From NCBI GenBank assembly GCA_036267875.1, contig DATAVE010000160.1, positions 1-64,000 of the forward strand: DNA of 64,000 nucleotides, written 5' to 3'. This DNA is from DASZTV01 sp036267875. GTDB lineage: Bacteria; Actinomycetota; Actinomycetes; JAFAQI01. This document shows, piece after piece, positions 8,220 to 17,438 of this stretch (its first letter is position 1; the number at the start of each line of letters is the position of its first letter). A program made the position numbers and the translations under genes. Below the pieces are notes generated by a model. The model was not told the DNA's origin, made no database searches, and worked only from the letters and a program-made list of their open reading frames with translations.

Positions 8220-9491
8220 TCACGAACGCAAGGTACCGAGGCACTTGTAGAACGTGTGGATGACCTCGTTGCCGTAGTCGGGCTTGTGCGCCATTGCGTT
8301 GCGAACGAAGCCGCCGCTGACTCGGCGTACCGGATCCGCAAACGCGACCTGACCGCCGGCGCCTAGTCCGCCAATCGCGGTTGGCGTCGGGCCGAACCAG
8401 CGCGGGCCCTTGGCCGGCGCGTCGTTGTAGAGATAGCCGAGCGTTCGCGTCACCGCGGTTGTCTTCTCGAGCTTGCCGAGCTTGACCATCCACTTCGGCA
8501 ACGACTCGGTGATGGTCACGTCGCCCGCCGTGATGACCGGCTGGCTCCACTTGCGTACCGACGCCTCGGATACGAACCGGCGGCCATCGACCTCGCCGCC
8601 GAGCGCCAGGATGGAGAAGAAGCGCGCCAGCGCCGGAGCAGTCGCAAGCCCGCTGCTGGCCATCACCTCGGCACGCAAGATTCCGCCGTGCTCCATCATG
8701 TCGACGACTTGCATCACCAGCGACGAGTCGCCGTTGCCTGCCATCGCCATCCCGGCGAACGTCGTCGGGTCGGTCATCTTGGTCATCACTCGCGGAATTA
8801 GCTGCTTCTGCGGGAAGCCCAGCTCATCGGGATCGAAGGTGATGACCTTCGCTACTCGCGCTAGGTCAGCGTCGGTCGCCGCGATGTGAATGTCGAGTCC
8901 GAGTGGCTCGATGACCTCGGTACGAAGGAACGTCCCCGGGCTCACGCCGGTGATGCGACGTACGACCTCGCCGACCAGCCAGCCGAAAGTCAGCGCGTGA
9001 TAGCCGTGACGGGTGCCCGGCGCCCAGGCAAGCGGCTCCGCCGCGATCGCCGCCGCGATCGCCTTGTAGTCGTCCCAGCCCTCGCCGTCGCCCTTCATCA
9101 GGCGCAGCTGAGGCGGCACCCGGATCGCGCCTGCGGTGTGCGACATCAGCTGACGGACGGTGACCTCGTCCTTGCCCGCGGCCGCAAACTCCGGCCAGTA
9201 CTTCGCGACCTTCGCGTCGAGGTCGATCTCGCCTCGGTCGTCGAGCAGCTGCACGTCGAAGGCAAGAAAGGACTTGGTGACCGACATCAGAACCGCGAGG
9301 GTGTCGGGCTGCCACGCCACGCCGGGCGAGGCGAAGCCGGTGCGGAGGTCGACGGTCAGATCGCCGTCGACGTACGCCGCAAAAGCGGCACCGCCTGCCC
9401 CCGCATGGGCTGAGTTCACGAGAGCATCGCGGACTGGCTCGAACCCAGCGGCGACATAGCCGTGCTCGGTGTCCGACGTCGTCGTCGTCAC
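8220..9491 (-). CDS. Beta-lactamase-fold serine hydrolase (EstB-like esterase)
   Basis: 423-residue class C beta-lactamase/esterase-family protein without a signal peptide, so probably cytosolic. The nucleophile motif SxxK is S70-V-T-K73. The tyrosine motif is HGYHALTFGW (Y163), which is the esterase (YHxxT) rather than the beta-lactamase (YxN) form. These proteins usually hydrolyse short- to medium-chain or bulky esters. It is a clear paralogue of the esterase at 34562-35824, with the same GAGGAAFAAYVDG opening and the same spacing of motifs. GTG start with a GGAGG ribosome site. It is divergent from the TetR/acyl-CoA synthetase pair across a 47 bp gap holding an inverted repeat, which suggests joint regulation. 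Confidence 0.9.
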   Translation of the reverse strand: MTTTTSDTEHGYVAAGFEPVRDALVNSAHAGAGGAAFAAYVDGDLTVDLRTGFASPGVAWQPDTLAVLMSVTKSFLAFDVQLLDDRGEIDLDAKVAKYWPEFAAAGKDEVTVRQLMSHTAGAIRVPPQLRLMKGDGEGWDDYKAIAAAIAAEPLAWAPGTRHGYHALTFGWLVGEVVRRITGVSPGTFLRTEVIEPLGLDIHIAATDADLARVAKVITFDPDELGFPQKQLIPRVMTKMTDPTTFAGMAMAGNGDSSLVMQVVDMMEHGGILRAEVMASSGLATAPALARFFSILALGGEVDGRRFVSEASVRKWSQPVITAGDVTITESLPKWMVKLGKLEKTTAVTRTLGYLYNDAPAKGPRWFGPTPTAIGGLGAGGQVAFADPVRRVSGGFVRNAMAHKPDYGNEVIHTFYKCLGTLRS

Positions 9492-9506
9492 GCAAGCCTC
9501 CCTTGT

Positions 9507-9536
9507 GCGGTACCGAAAGCGCCCCTACAGTACCGC
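9507..9536. promoter_or_regulatory. Candidate TetR operator between divergent genes
   Basis: GCGGTAC (9507-9513) and GTACCGC (9530-9536) form a perfect 7 bp inverted repeat with a 16 bp spacer. The left half also contains the 8 bp palindrome CGGTACCG. It lies between the esterase start (9491) and the TetR start (9539), the usual place for an autoregulated TetR site. Confidence 0.5.
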
Positions 9537-9538
9537 GC

Positions 9539-10177
9539 ATGACGACGGTGTCCAGGGCCTCTGCTGCGCCCGCGCCGCCTGATCTGATGGCCGACAACAA
9601 CTACGGCCCCCGTCATCTCGAGATTCTCGACGGACTCGAGACGATCGTCCTGACAGAAGGCTTCCGCGACCTCACCGTGGGTGGCCTTGCCGAGCGGCTG
9701 AGGTGCTCGCGACGGACGCTCTACGAGATCGCTGACAGCAAAGAGGGCCTCGTCCTCATCGTCATCGACCGGGTGATGCGCCGCCTCGCTCGCGTGGCAC
9801 GCGACGCTGCTGCCCGTGAGGAGACGCTGCTCGACCAGGTACGCGCGTATCTCACCAAGGGCCTCACCGAGCTGCACCGCGCGACACTCAGCTTCACCGA
9901 GGACGTCGCTGCCTCGCCGGACGCGCAGCTGCTCGTCTCTTCGCACTTCAAGTACGCCCGCAGCATGGTCGAGCGAATGCTCGTCCGGGGGATGGAGACG
10001 GGCGAGTTCCGCGAGATCCACCCGCGCATCACCGCCGAGACCTTCGACGCCGCCCTGATGCGCCTGCTCGACCCCGAGCTCCTGCGTGACGCGGGCGTGA
10101 GCTTCGCCGAGGCGGTCGAGGAGTACCTCACGTTGTTCACCGATGGCATCCGAGCGCCAGTGAGAGGAACCGCATGA
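9539..10177 (+). CDS. TetR-family transcriptional regulator
   Basis: 212 residues from the ATG at 9539; an in-frame TTG at 9503 is less likely because it lies inside the putative operator. The N-terminal helix-turn-helix is recognisable (LTVGGLAERLRCSRRTLYEI), followed by a ligand-binding helical domain. The stop overlaps the start of the acyl-CoA synthetase gene by 4 bp (ATGA), so the two are translationally coupled. This suggests the regulator senses an acyl-CoA or the acid its partner activates. It probably controls itself and the divergent esterase through the inverted repeat at 9507-9536. Confidence 0.9.
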   Translation: MTTVSRASAAPAPPDLMADNNYGPRHLEILDGLETIVLTEGFRDLTVGGLAERLRCSRRTLYEIADSKEGLVLIVIDRVMRRLARVARDAAAREETLLDQVRAYLTKGLTELHRATLSFTEDVAASPDAQLLVSSHFKYARSMVERMLVRGMETGEFREIHPRITAETFDAALMRLLDPELLRDAGVSFAEAVEEYLTLFTDGIRAPVRGTA

Positions 10178-11718
10178 CCCTGACTCGTGGTCTGCACCGC
10201 ACGGTCCAGCAGGACCCGGATTCGATCATGACGGTCTACCGCGACCGCAAGCACACGCACGGCGAGGTGTTCGACCGCGTCGCGCGTCTCGGCGGCGCGT
10301 TGCGCGGGCTCGGCGTCAACGACGGCGACCGGCTCGCGATCCTGGCGCTCAACTCCGATCGCTACTCCGACTTCCTGCTCGGTACGGCGTGGGCCGGCGG
10401 TGTGGTCAACCCGCAGAACATCCGCTGGGCGGCACCTGAGATCGCGTTTGCGCTCACGGACTCCGAGACCGGGATCCTCTTTGTCGACGACATGTTCGCC
10501 GGCATGGCAGGGCAGTTGCTCAACGATGTCGAGGCGCTGCACACGCTCGTCTACATCGGCGAGGCTGAGACGCCCGAGGGCATGCTCTCGATGGAGGAGC
10601 TGATCGCTGGCAGCGAGCCGGCTCCGGACCGCGCTCCTCGCGACAACGAGATGGTCGGGCTCTTCTACACCGGTGGCACGACCGGTCAGCCGAAGGGCGT
10701 GATGCTTAGCGCGGCCAACCTGCTGACGTCCGCACTCGGCTCGATGTCATCGGGTTCGTTCGTTGGACCGAACTCGCGGTTTCTGCATGCGGCGCCGATG
10801 TTCCACCTCGCCGATCTCGCAGCCTGGTACTCGCTGCTGCAGCTGGGCTGCGAGCACATCATCGTCTCCCACTTCGACGTCGGGCTCGTCCTGCAGGCCT
10901 TCCAGGACCACCAGGTCACAGACGTGCTGTTGGTGCCGACGATGATCCAGATGGTCACCGATGCACCGACGCTTTGCGAGTACGACGTGACCAGCGTCGA
11001 GCGGATCATCTACGGCGCATCACCGATCGACGGCGACCTGCTGGCCCGCGCGATGAAGGCGTTCCCGAACGTCAGCTTCAGCCAGGCGTACGGCATGACG
11101 GAGCTCTCGCCGGTCGCGACGATGTTGTCTGCCGAGGACCACACCGACGACCTGCACCCCAAGCGCCGGCGGTCCGCCGGACGGGCGGCGCCGCACGCGA
11201 TGGTGACGATCGTCCGTGCGGACGGCAGCCTCGCTGACACTGGCGAGGTCGGCGAGATCGTCGTCGCCGGTCCGCACGTGATGCTCGGCTACTGGCAACG
11301 TCCAGAGGAGACCGCAGCCGCGCTACGGCCAGACGGGATGCATACCGGCGACGCCGGCTACCTCGACGAGGACGGCTATCTGTTCGTCGTCGACCGCATC
11401 AAGGACATGATCATCTCGGGCGGCGAGAACATCTACTCCGCGGAGGTCGAGAACGCCCTGTGCGCCCATCCCGCCGTCGCGACCTGCGCCGTCATCGGCG
11501 TTGCGGACGACAAGTGGGGCGAGATCGTCCACGCGGTCGTGGTCTTGCAGCCGGGTGCCGCAGCGACGGCTGACGAGCTTGTCGCCTTCACTCGGGAGCA
11601 GATCGCCGGTTACAAGGTGCCGCGTCGCGTCACCTTCACCGAGGCTCTGCCCATTTCGGGTGCCGGCAAGATCCTCAAGCGCGTGCTCCGCGACGAGCTC
11701 GCCTCCACCGGCGCCTGA
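10174..11718 (+). CDS. Acyl-CoA synthetase (AMP-forming)
   Basis: Complete 514-residue ANL-family CoA ligase. The P-loop motif FYTGGTTGQPKG is near residue 165, QAYGMTELSP near 305, the hinge region VDRIKDMIISGGENIY near 407, and the catalytic-lysine motif SGAGKILKR near the C-terminus. It forms an acyl-adenylate and then the CoA thioester of a carboxylic acid; the substrate cannot be deduced. It starts within the stop of the TetR gene. Its position beside an esterase suggests an ester-cleavage/activation pair. Confidence 0.93.
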   Translation: MTLTRGLHRTVQQDPDSIMTVYRDRKHTHGEVFDRVARLGGALRGLGVNDGDRLAILALNSDRYSDFLLGTAWAGGVVNPQNIRWAAPEIAFALTDSETGILFVDDMFAGMAGQLLNDVEALHTLVYIGEAETPEGMLSMEELIAGSEPAPDRAPRDNEMVGLFYTGGTTGQPKGVMLSAANLLTSALGSMSSGSFVGPNSRFLHAAPMFHLADLAAWYSLLQLGCEHIIVSHFDVGLVLQAFQDHQVTDVLLVPTMIQMVTDAPTLCEYDVTSVERIIYGASPIDGDLLARAMKAFPNVSFSQAYGMTELSPVATMLSAEDHTDDLHPKRRRSAGRAAPHAMVTIVRADGSLADTGEVGEIVVAGPHVMLGYWQRPEETAAALRPDGMHTGDAGYLDEDGYLFVVDRIKDMIISGGENIYSAEVENALCAHPAVATCAVIGVADDKWGEIVHAVVVLQPGAAATADELVAFTREQIAGYKVPRRVTFTEALPISGAGKILKRVLRDELASTGA

Positions 11719-11721
11719 CGG

Positions 11722-12717
11722 CTACGCAGACTCGCGGATGACCACCGAGTGGGTCGGCAACGGCAGGCTCGACGTGTCCGTGCTCCCGTCGGCGCGGGCT
11801 TTCACGGCCTGCGCGATCGACTCGGCGAAGACGGTGAAGTCGACGGTGATCGTCGTCAGCGCCGGCGTGAACGTGCGGCCCAGCGGGATGTCGTCGAGGC
11901 CCATGAGTGCGACGTCGTCCGGTACGACGACGCCCTCCGCGCTCAGCGCCGAGATGACCGCAATGGCGTACTCGTCGTTGTATGCGGCGATCGCTTCGGG
12001 CATCTCGCCGTTGCGGATCCACTCCTGCACGGCCCGTCGTGGATATCCCGGCTCGAAGGCCATGCGCTGCACCCGCAGCTCGATTCCAGCATCCCGAGCG
12101 GTACGACGCATTGCGGCGAGCGACCGCCTTTCGACGCGGATGTCCACGCCGAGCCGCGGCGGCAGCAAAGCGAGCACGTGACGGTGACCGCGCGCGGCGA
12201 GGTACTCGAGCTGCGTCACACGTTCGCTTCGCGCGTAGACGTCGCCGGCCGACTCCCAGCCCAACTGTCCAGGCAGGTTTCCCGACAGCACGGGTACGCC
12301 GGCCCGCCGAAGCTCCTCGAGAGCTGGGTCGTCGCTGGGCAGCAGAAGGTCGAGCACCGCCGCCGGAGCAAGTCGGCGCCATGCTTTGACCTGTGCCGAT
12401 GCGCCGTCTCGCGGGGTGAAGTCGGGGACGAGGAACAGGCCTTCCCGCTCGAGCGCGCCGGCACAGGTCTCGACCAGGTTGGCGAGGGTGGGGATGAGAG
12501 TCAGCCCGGGCAGCGGGCACACCACCGCGTCGGTGCGCCCGCGACGCAGGCCACGAGCGGCGGAGTTCGGCTGATAGCCGAGGTCGTCCGCAGCTTTGCG
12601 AACTCGCGTCCTCGTTCGCTCGCTGATTGCCTGACCAGGCGTGGAGTTGAGCACGTAGCTGACAGTCGCCTGCGAGACGCCCGCTCGTCGCGCCACATCG
12701 GCGCTGGTGACGGCCAC
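11722..12717 (-). CDS. LacI-family transcriptional regulator
   Basis: 331 residues. The N-terminal LacI helix-turn-helix (TSADVARRAGVSQATVSYVLN) and the hinge helix (NSAARGLRRGRT) are followed by a periplasmic-binding-protein-like effector domain. GTG start with a GGGAGG ribosome site. It is divergent from the first large transport operon, and its stop lies 3 bp from the end of the convergent acyl-CoA synthetase gene. By position it is the best candidate regulator of transport copy A. LacI proteins often bind sugars or nucleosides, but ligands vary. Confidence 0.92.
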   Translation of the reverse strand: MAVTSADVARRAGVSQATVSYVLNSTPGQAISERTRTRVRKAADDLGYQPNSAARGLRRGRTDAVVCPLPGLTLIPTLANLVETCAGALEREGLFLVPDFTPRDGASAQVKAWRRLAPAAVLDLLLPSDDPALEELRRAGVPVLSGNLPGQLGWESAGDVYARSERVTQLEYLAARGHRHVLALLPPRLGVDIRVERRSLAAMRRTARDAGIELRVQRMAFEPGYPRRAVQEWIRNGEMPEAIAAYNDEYAIAVISALSAEGVVVPDDVALMGLDDIPLGRTFTPALTTITVDFTVFAESIAQAVKARADGSTDTSSLPLPTHSVVIRESA

Positions 12718-12751
12718 GTGCCTCCCTCGACAGTCCGGTCAACCAAATGTA

Positions 12752-12783
12752 ACTTATTCGATTCAGGACTGATTCGTATAAGT
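12752..12783. promoter_or_regulatory. Inverted repeat and -10-like box before transport operon A
   Basis: ACTTAT (12752-12757) and ATAAGT (12778-12783) form an inverted repeat with 20 bp between arms. The right arm overlaps TATAAG (12777-12782), a good -10 candidate for the rightward operon. It is a possible operator for the LacI protein, but it lacks the usual compact, CG-centred LacI-site form. Confidence 0.3.
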
Positions 12784-12815
12784 GATCTTCGGGCAAGTGT
12801 CAGAAGGGTCAGGCC

Positions 12816-14333
12816 GTGGAGCTGAGACAGCGCCCGTCCCGTCGCGGTGGCCTCGCGGTCGCGGCGCTGTCCATCGCGCTGCTTGCCGGCTGTGGCAGCA
12901 CCGTCGAGCCGTCGGCTGAGCGGACGATCGGCCCGATCCACGTCGGCATGGGTGCGCCGCCACAGGCCTCGACCACTCCGGTCACCGCTCCGTCTTCCGG
13001 CACGGCAGGCGGTCACCCGACGTTGCCGTCCGTGACGTCGCCGGCTACGACCGGGGTGAGCACGGCTCCGGGTGTGACGACCACGCCCACCGGCACCCAG
13101 TCCACCCACGCGCCGGTGCAGACCGGGCCGATCACCGTCGGCTTCCTGACGACTGCGACGACGAACGCATCGCAGTACGGCGGATCGCTCGGCAATACGG
13201 TCAACGAGACGACGGTCGACCAGGCGCTGATCAACGCGATCGACAAGCAGGGCGGTCTCGACGGCCGCCAGCTCAAGGTCATCTTCGCCCACACCGACAC
13301 CGGCTCGACCAACTGGGACAACGACTTCGAAGCGGCCTGCCAGACCTTCACCCAGGACCACCACGTCGATGTGGTGCTCGGCTACGAGTTCAACTACGAG
13401 CCCGACTTCGAGTCGTGTCTGGCCCAGCAGGGCATCCCGCACCTCGATGACGGCTTCAACGTCCCGAGCAGCGGCGAGCTCGCGAAGTACCCGCTGTTCT
13501 GGTCGCTGGATGTCCCGACTATCGGACAGCGCTCGATCGAGAAGTTTCAGGGTGCGATCAACACGGGCTTTCTGACGTCCAAGAACAAGCTGGGGATTTT
13601 GCTCGACAGCTGCCCAGGCACTCAGGATGCCTGGAACGGACAGGTGCTGCCGTTCCTGAAGTCCCACCACATCGACGTCGCCACGACCTTCACCGCTAGT
13701 TGCAACACCGGCAACAACGCAGGTGCGACCTCCGCAATCGGAAGCCTGACCAGTGGACTGCTGAAGTTCCGTAGTGCCGGGGTCGATCGCATCAGCTTCG
13801 TGGCGGTTTCCGAGGCACCGGTCCTCTACCTCGCGTCGGTCGCTGCGAACGCTCAGGGCTATCGGCCGGGCTGGATCGTCTCTTCGCTTGGTCAGCTGGC
13901 GATCATCGGTGGCGAGTCCCCGATGCCGCAAATGCAGAACACTCGCGGCTTCGGCTGGTTACCCAGCCAGGACGTTCCGCCCGCATACGCACCGAAGAAG
14001 AACGCAGCCCAGAGTCGCTGCATCTCGCTGCTCGCCTCGCAGAAGGTCTACCCGCGCTCGGCCGCTGACTACGGCTACGCCTACAACGCCTGCGAAGCCG
14101 TCTTCGTGTACGAGAAGGCACTGAAGCTCGACGGCGGCAACTCCGATGGTCAGGCGATCAGCAACGCGATCGGAAATATCGGCAGCTTCCAGAGCACGTT
14201 GAACCTTGAAGGGAAGTCGGTGTTCTCGAGCGCTCGGCGCAACGACGCCCCGCAGGTCTACAAGCCGATCAACTGGGATGGCGGCTGTCACTGCTTCCGG
14301 TACGGCTCACAGACCTACCCGATGCCGTCGTGA
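12816..14333 (+). CDS. Substrate-binding lipoprotein A1 (LivJ/Peripla_BP_6 type)
   Basis: 505-residue lipoprotein: signal peptide with lipobox LLAGC (C26), then a Thr/Ser/Pro-rich linker to about residue 100. The type-1 periplasmic binding fold begins at GPITVGFLTT. It should capture a substrate outside the membrane and deliver it to the Liv-type permease encoded downstream. The Liv family takes branched-chain amino acids, amides, urea, aromatic acids and more, so the ligand is open. The C-terminus ends with a CHCFRYGS motif shared by all four binding proteins here. GTG start after AGAAGGG. First gene of transport operon A, with a 4 bp or shorter overlap with the next gene. Confidence 0.9.
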   Translation: MELRQRPSRRGGLAVAALSIALLAGCGSTVEPSAERTIGPIHVGMGAPPQASTTPVTAPSSGTAGGHPTLPSVTSPATTGVSTAPGVTTTPTGTQSTHAPVQTGPITVGFLTTATTNASQYGGSLGNTVNETTVDQALINAIDKQGGLDGRQLKVIFAHTDTGSTNWDNDFEAACQTFTQDHHVDVVLGYEFNYEPDFESCLAQQGIPHLDDGFNVPSSGELAKYPLFWSLDVPTIGQRSIEKFQGAINTGFLTSKNKLGILLDSCPGTQDAWNGQVLPFLKSHHIDVATTFTASCNTGNNAGATSAIGSLTSGLLKFRSAGVDRISFVAVSEAPVLYLASVAANAQGYRPGWIVSSLGQLAIIGGESPMPQMQNTRGFGWLPSQDVPPAYAPKKNAAQSRCISLLASQKVYPRSAADYGYAYNACEAVFVYEKALKLDGGNSDGQAISNAIGNIGSFQSTLNLEGKSVFSSARRNDAPQVYKPINWDGGCHCFRYGSQTYPMPS

Positions 14334-15904
14334 TGCGCACACGGTTGGTGTCGGCGACCGCGCTGGCGGCTGTCGCAGTTTTGGCCGGCTGCGGCAGCAG
14401 CGTCTCGTCGTCGCAGGCGACGATCGGTCCCCTCAACGAAAGCCTCGGCGTACCTGGGTTCACAGTCGCGCCCGGAACGCCTGGTGCACCCATTGCAACG
14501 AGCCCCGCCACCGGCACGACGGGGCCAGCGACGCCGACACAGTCCGCGTCACGTGGTCACGGCGCGACGTCGATCCCCACGTCCGTCGCATCGACCACAG
14601 AGATCCAGCCCAGCCAGTCTCTAGGTGGCGGTGCCACCTCGACTGCGCCGACACCGACCGGCGGGAGGACAACCTCGACGCCGGTGAAGGCGACCGGCCC
14701 GATCACGGTTGGCTTCCTTACGACGGCGACAACCAACGCTGCTCAGTACGGCGCGTCGAACGGGAACACGGTCTCCGAGACCGGCATCGATGACGCGCTC
14801 GTCAATGCGCTCAACAAGCAGGGCGGGATCGACGGCCGGCAGCTCAAGGTCGTCTTCGCGCACACCGACACAGGCGGCAGCGACTGGGCGGGTGAGTTCC
14901 AGGCGGCCTGTTCGACGTTCACCCAGGACAACCACGTGGACGCGGTGCTGGGCTACGCGTTCGACTACGCGCCTGCGTTCGAGTCCTGCCTGGCCCAGAA
15001 GGGCATCCCGCACATCTCCGACTCCTACGCCGTCACGAGCCAAGCGGAGATGGCGAAGTATCCGCTGTACTGGTCGCTCGACACGCCGCCGATCGAGCAG
15101 CGCGAGATGGCGAAGTACGAGGGTGCCATCAAGACGGGCGTCCTTACACCCGCGAACAAGCTCGGCGTGATTCTCGACACCTGCGCGGGCAACCAGGCGG
15201 CATGGCAAGGCACGGTCCTGCCGTTCCTGCAGGCGCACCACATCAACGTTGCTCCGCCGTTCACCATTGCGTGTGGCACCGGCCAGAACGCCGGCATCGT
15301 CGCAACCGTCGGCTCGCTGACGAACGTGTTGCTGCGGTTTCGTAGCGAGGGCGTCAACCGGATCAGCTTCGAGACGGCGGAGGGCCCGGCGCTGTTGCTC
15401 AGCAGCATCGAGGCGCAGACGCAGGGCTATCACCCCGACTGGATCGTTTCCTCGCTCGCGGGACTTGCAGTGATCGGCGGCGAGACGCCGATCCCGCAGA
15501 TGCAGAAGACCTACGGCTTCGGCTGGATACCGAGTGAAGACGTACCTCCGCAGTACGCGCCAGCCAAAGACGCGGCGCAGCTCCGGTGCCTCTCGTTGCT
15601 GCACTCGCAGAAGGAGTATCCGAAGGCTGCTGCCGACTTCGTCTACGCCTACGACGCGTGCGAGGCGGTCTTCGTCTACGCCGATGCCCTCACGCACGAC
15701 GGCGGAGACACGACCGGCACGGCGGTGAGCCAGGCGATCGCATCGCTGGGCACGTCCTTCCAGAGCACGCTTAACCTCGGCGGCAAGTCGGACTTCTCGG
15801 CAGCGAGGCACAACGACGCTCCGATGGTCTACAAGCCGATCAACTGGGACGGCGACTGCCACTGCTTCCGCTATGGCTCGCAGACCTTCAAGATGCCGAG
15901 CTAG
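14333..15904 (+). CDS. Substrate-binding lipoprotein A2 (LivJ/Peripla_BP_6 type)
   Basis: Paralogue of the preceding gene, about 523 residues from the ATG at 14333; a GTG at 14330 is equally possible. Lipobox LAGC near residue 20, a longer Thr/Ser/Pro-rich linker (about 100 residues), then the same domain start GPITVGFLTTATTNAAQYG. The many identical blocks (QGGIDGRQLKVVFAHTDTG, KGIPHISDSY, GFGWIPSEDVPP) point to tandem duplication. It ends CHCFRYGSQTFKMPS. The start overlaps the previous stop, so the pair is made together, perhaps as receptors for two related ligands or as a heterodimer. Confidence 0.9.
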   Translation: MRTRLVSATALAAVAVLAGCGSSVSSSQATIGPLNESLGVPGFTVAPGTPGAPIATSPATGTTGPATPTQSASRGHGATSIPTSVASTTEIQPSQSLGGGATSTAPTPTGGRTTSTPVKATGPITVGFLTTATTNAAQYGASNGNTVSETGIDDALVNALNKQGGIDGRQLKVVFAHTDTGGSDWAGEFQAACSTFTQDNHVDAVLGYAFDYAPAFESCLAQKGIPHISDSYAVTSQAEMAKYPLYWSLDTPPIEQREMAKYEGAIKTGVLTPANKLGVILDTCAGNQAAWQGTVLPFLQAHHINVAPPFTIACGTGQNAGIVATVGSLTNVLLRFRSEGVNRISFETAEGPALLLSSIEAQTQGYHPDWIVSSLAGLAVIGGETPIPQMQKTYGFGWIPSEDVPPQYAPAKDAAQLRCLSLLHSQKEYPKAAADFVYAYDACEAVFVYADALTHDGGDTTGTAVSQAIASLGTSFQSTLNLGGKSDFSAARHNDAPMVYKPINWDGDCHCFRYGSQTFKMPS

Positions 15905-15916
15905 GGGGACCGATAC

Positions 15917-16894
15917 ATGCCACGCAGCTACGGGGACCCGGACAAGCGAGGCCTGCCGCGGCACATGCGTCTCCTGTTCGGCGCGACCGAGGTGGCCCAG
16001 CGGTTCCACCTGGCTCCGTCCATGGAAGACGTGATCACCAAGCAGTCGCATGCGCAACGCCAGGTCGGCCACCCGGGATGGTGGATGACCTACCGGATCA
16101 ACCCATCGGTCTCGACGTACGAGGTCGCGATCGACAGCCGTGGCGGGCCGCTCGAGCTGCGGATCTACCGGCCGAGCAACGCCGGGCCTGAAGCGCCGAT
16201 CGTCCTTTACATCCACGGCGGTGGATTCATGCTCGGCGGGCTCGAGGCGTGCGCCTGGATCTGCGGCGAGATCGCCGCGCAGACCGGCGCGGTGCTCGCC
16301 GCGGTCGAGTACCGGCTGGCTCCGGAGCACCCCTTCCCGGCCGGCCTCGACGACTGCCGCGACGCACTCGACTGGCTGGCGAAGGGGTCGCTGAGCGGCA
16401 CCGATGCGAACCGCATCGCGGTTGCCGGTGACAGCGCGGGAGGCAACCTCAGCGCCGCGTTGTGCTTGGAGGCCCGGGACAGCGGCGGTCCGGCGATCGT
16501 CCACCAGACGCTGATCTACCCGACGCTCGACTCGTCGCTGCGTGGCCAGTCGTGGGTTGACTGCGCAGGCGCCGGCGTCGACCGATCGGCCGGCGAGCAG
16601 ATGTTCGAGGCGTACGCCGGTGCGGATCGAGAGAACCCGCTGGTGAGTCCGCTGCACTCGACCGATCTGTCCAACCTGCCGCCGGCGTTCATCGTCAACT
16701 CCGACTACGACGTGCTGCGCGACGACGGTTTTATGTACGCCGAGGCATTGCGTGCAGCGGGCGTCGAGGTGAGGCGCACCAACTACATCCGGGCACCCCA
16801 CGGACTGCTGTCGATGCCCCGGCTTTTGCCGGTCGCCCGCCAGATGATCGCCGAGATCACCGGCGAGATCTCCCGCTACCTGCCGGTCGCCTGA
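15917..16894 (+). CDS. Alpha/beta hydrolase, hormone-sensitive-lipase family
   Basis: 325-residue cytosolic esterase of family IV. The oxyanion-hole motif HGGGF is at residues 100-104, the nucleophile elbow GDSAGGN at 171-177 (S173), acid NSDYDVL near 264, and histidine in APHGLLS near 295. Family members cleave short- to medium-chain esters. It lies 12 bp after the binding-protein genes and 4 bp before the lipoprotein gene, firmly inside transport operon A. The natural reading is that the imported substrate is, or becomes, an ester it hydrolyses. Copy B of the locus lacks this gene but has a beta-lactamase-fold esterase instead. Confidence 0.92.
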   Translation: MPRSYGDPDKRGLPRHMRLLFGATEVAQRFHLAPSMEDVITKQSHAQRQVGHPGWWMTYRINPSVSTYEVAIDSRGGPLELRIYRPSNAGPEAPIVLYIHGGGFMLGGLEACAWICGEIAAQTGAVLAAVEYRLAPEHPFPAGLDDCRDALDWLAKGSLSGTDANRIAVAGDSAGGNLSAALCLEARDSGGPAIVHQTLIYPTLDSSLRGQSWVDCAGAGVDRSAGEQMFEAYAGADRENPLVSPLHSTDLSNLPPAFIVNSDYDVLRDDGFMYAEALRAAGVEVRRTNYIRAPHGLLSMPRLLPVARQMIAEITGEISRYLPVA

Positions 16895-16898
16895 ACCT

Positions 16899-17438
16899 AT
16901 GCAGCAGCGACGCGCCTTGCTTGCCCTGGCAGCGGGAGTGTCGCTTGCCCTGGGCGCGACGGGCTGCGCCACGAGCCTGCACGGCCTGGAGTTCCACAAC
17001 GACAACCGGATGAAGATCGCCTCGCCGCATCAGAACCAGCTGGTGAGCGACCCCGTCACCCTGAGCTGGACCATGAAGGACTTCGCGGTTGCAGGTCTGG
17101 GCGATGGCCCAGTGCAGAACGACACCGGATACTTCGCGGTCTTCATCGACCGCGCGCCGGTCAAGCCTGGGCAGACCCTTGCTTCCGTGAGCGAGAACAC
17201 CCCGTCCTGCCAGCACACGACGCTGTGTACGACGAAGTCGTATCTCGCCGGTGAGCAGGTCTACACGACAACCAAGGACGAAATCCGCCTCCCGCCGATC
17301 GCCGATCTGCTGAACAACCACGAGTCCACGCAGTACCACCAGGCGACGGTGATCTTGATCAACACAGCAGGAGAGCGGATTAGCGAGAGTGCCTGGACGG
17401 TGGAGTTCCGGATGCACTCTTCCGGAGTGAACGACTGA
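16899..17438 (+). CDS. WTMKDF lipoprotein A (unknown family)
   Basis: 179-residue lipoprotein with a signal peptide and the motif ATGCATSL (lipidated C23). The mature domain appears to be a small beta-rich fold with blocks LSWTMKDF, GYFAVFIDRAPVKPGQTL, a Cys pair (SCQHTTLC), QVYTTTKDE and a final AWTVEFR strand. I do not recognise a named family. Its counterpart at 28944 has the same blocks, and both sit directly before the MFS-LivF fusion gene. A role as an extracytoplasmic partner of that fusion is likely (inference). Its stop overlaps the next start by 1 bp. Confidence 0.82.
   Translation: MQQRRALLALAAGVSLALGATGCATSLHGLEFHNDNRMKIASPHQNQLVSDPVTLSWTMKDFAVAGLGDGPVQNDTGYFAVFIDRAPVKPGQTLASVSENTPSCQHTTLCTTKSYLAGEQVYTTTKDEIRLPPIADLLNNHESTQYHQATVILINTAGERISESAWTVEFRMHSSGVND

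Noticed and set aside
14621..17005. A 794-codon open frame on the minus strand opposite the binding-protein and hydrolase genes
   Set aside because: It lies antisense to well-supported genes and reads as Arg/Val/Asp-rich low-complexity sequence with no recognisable domain. Long antisense frames are expected in high-GC DNA.
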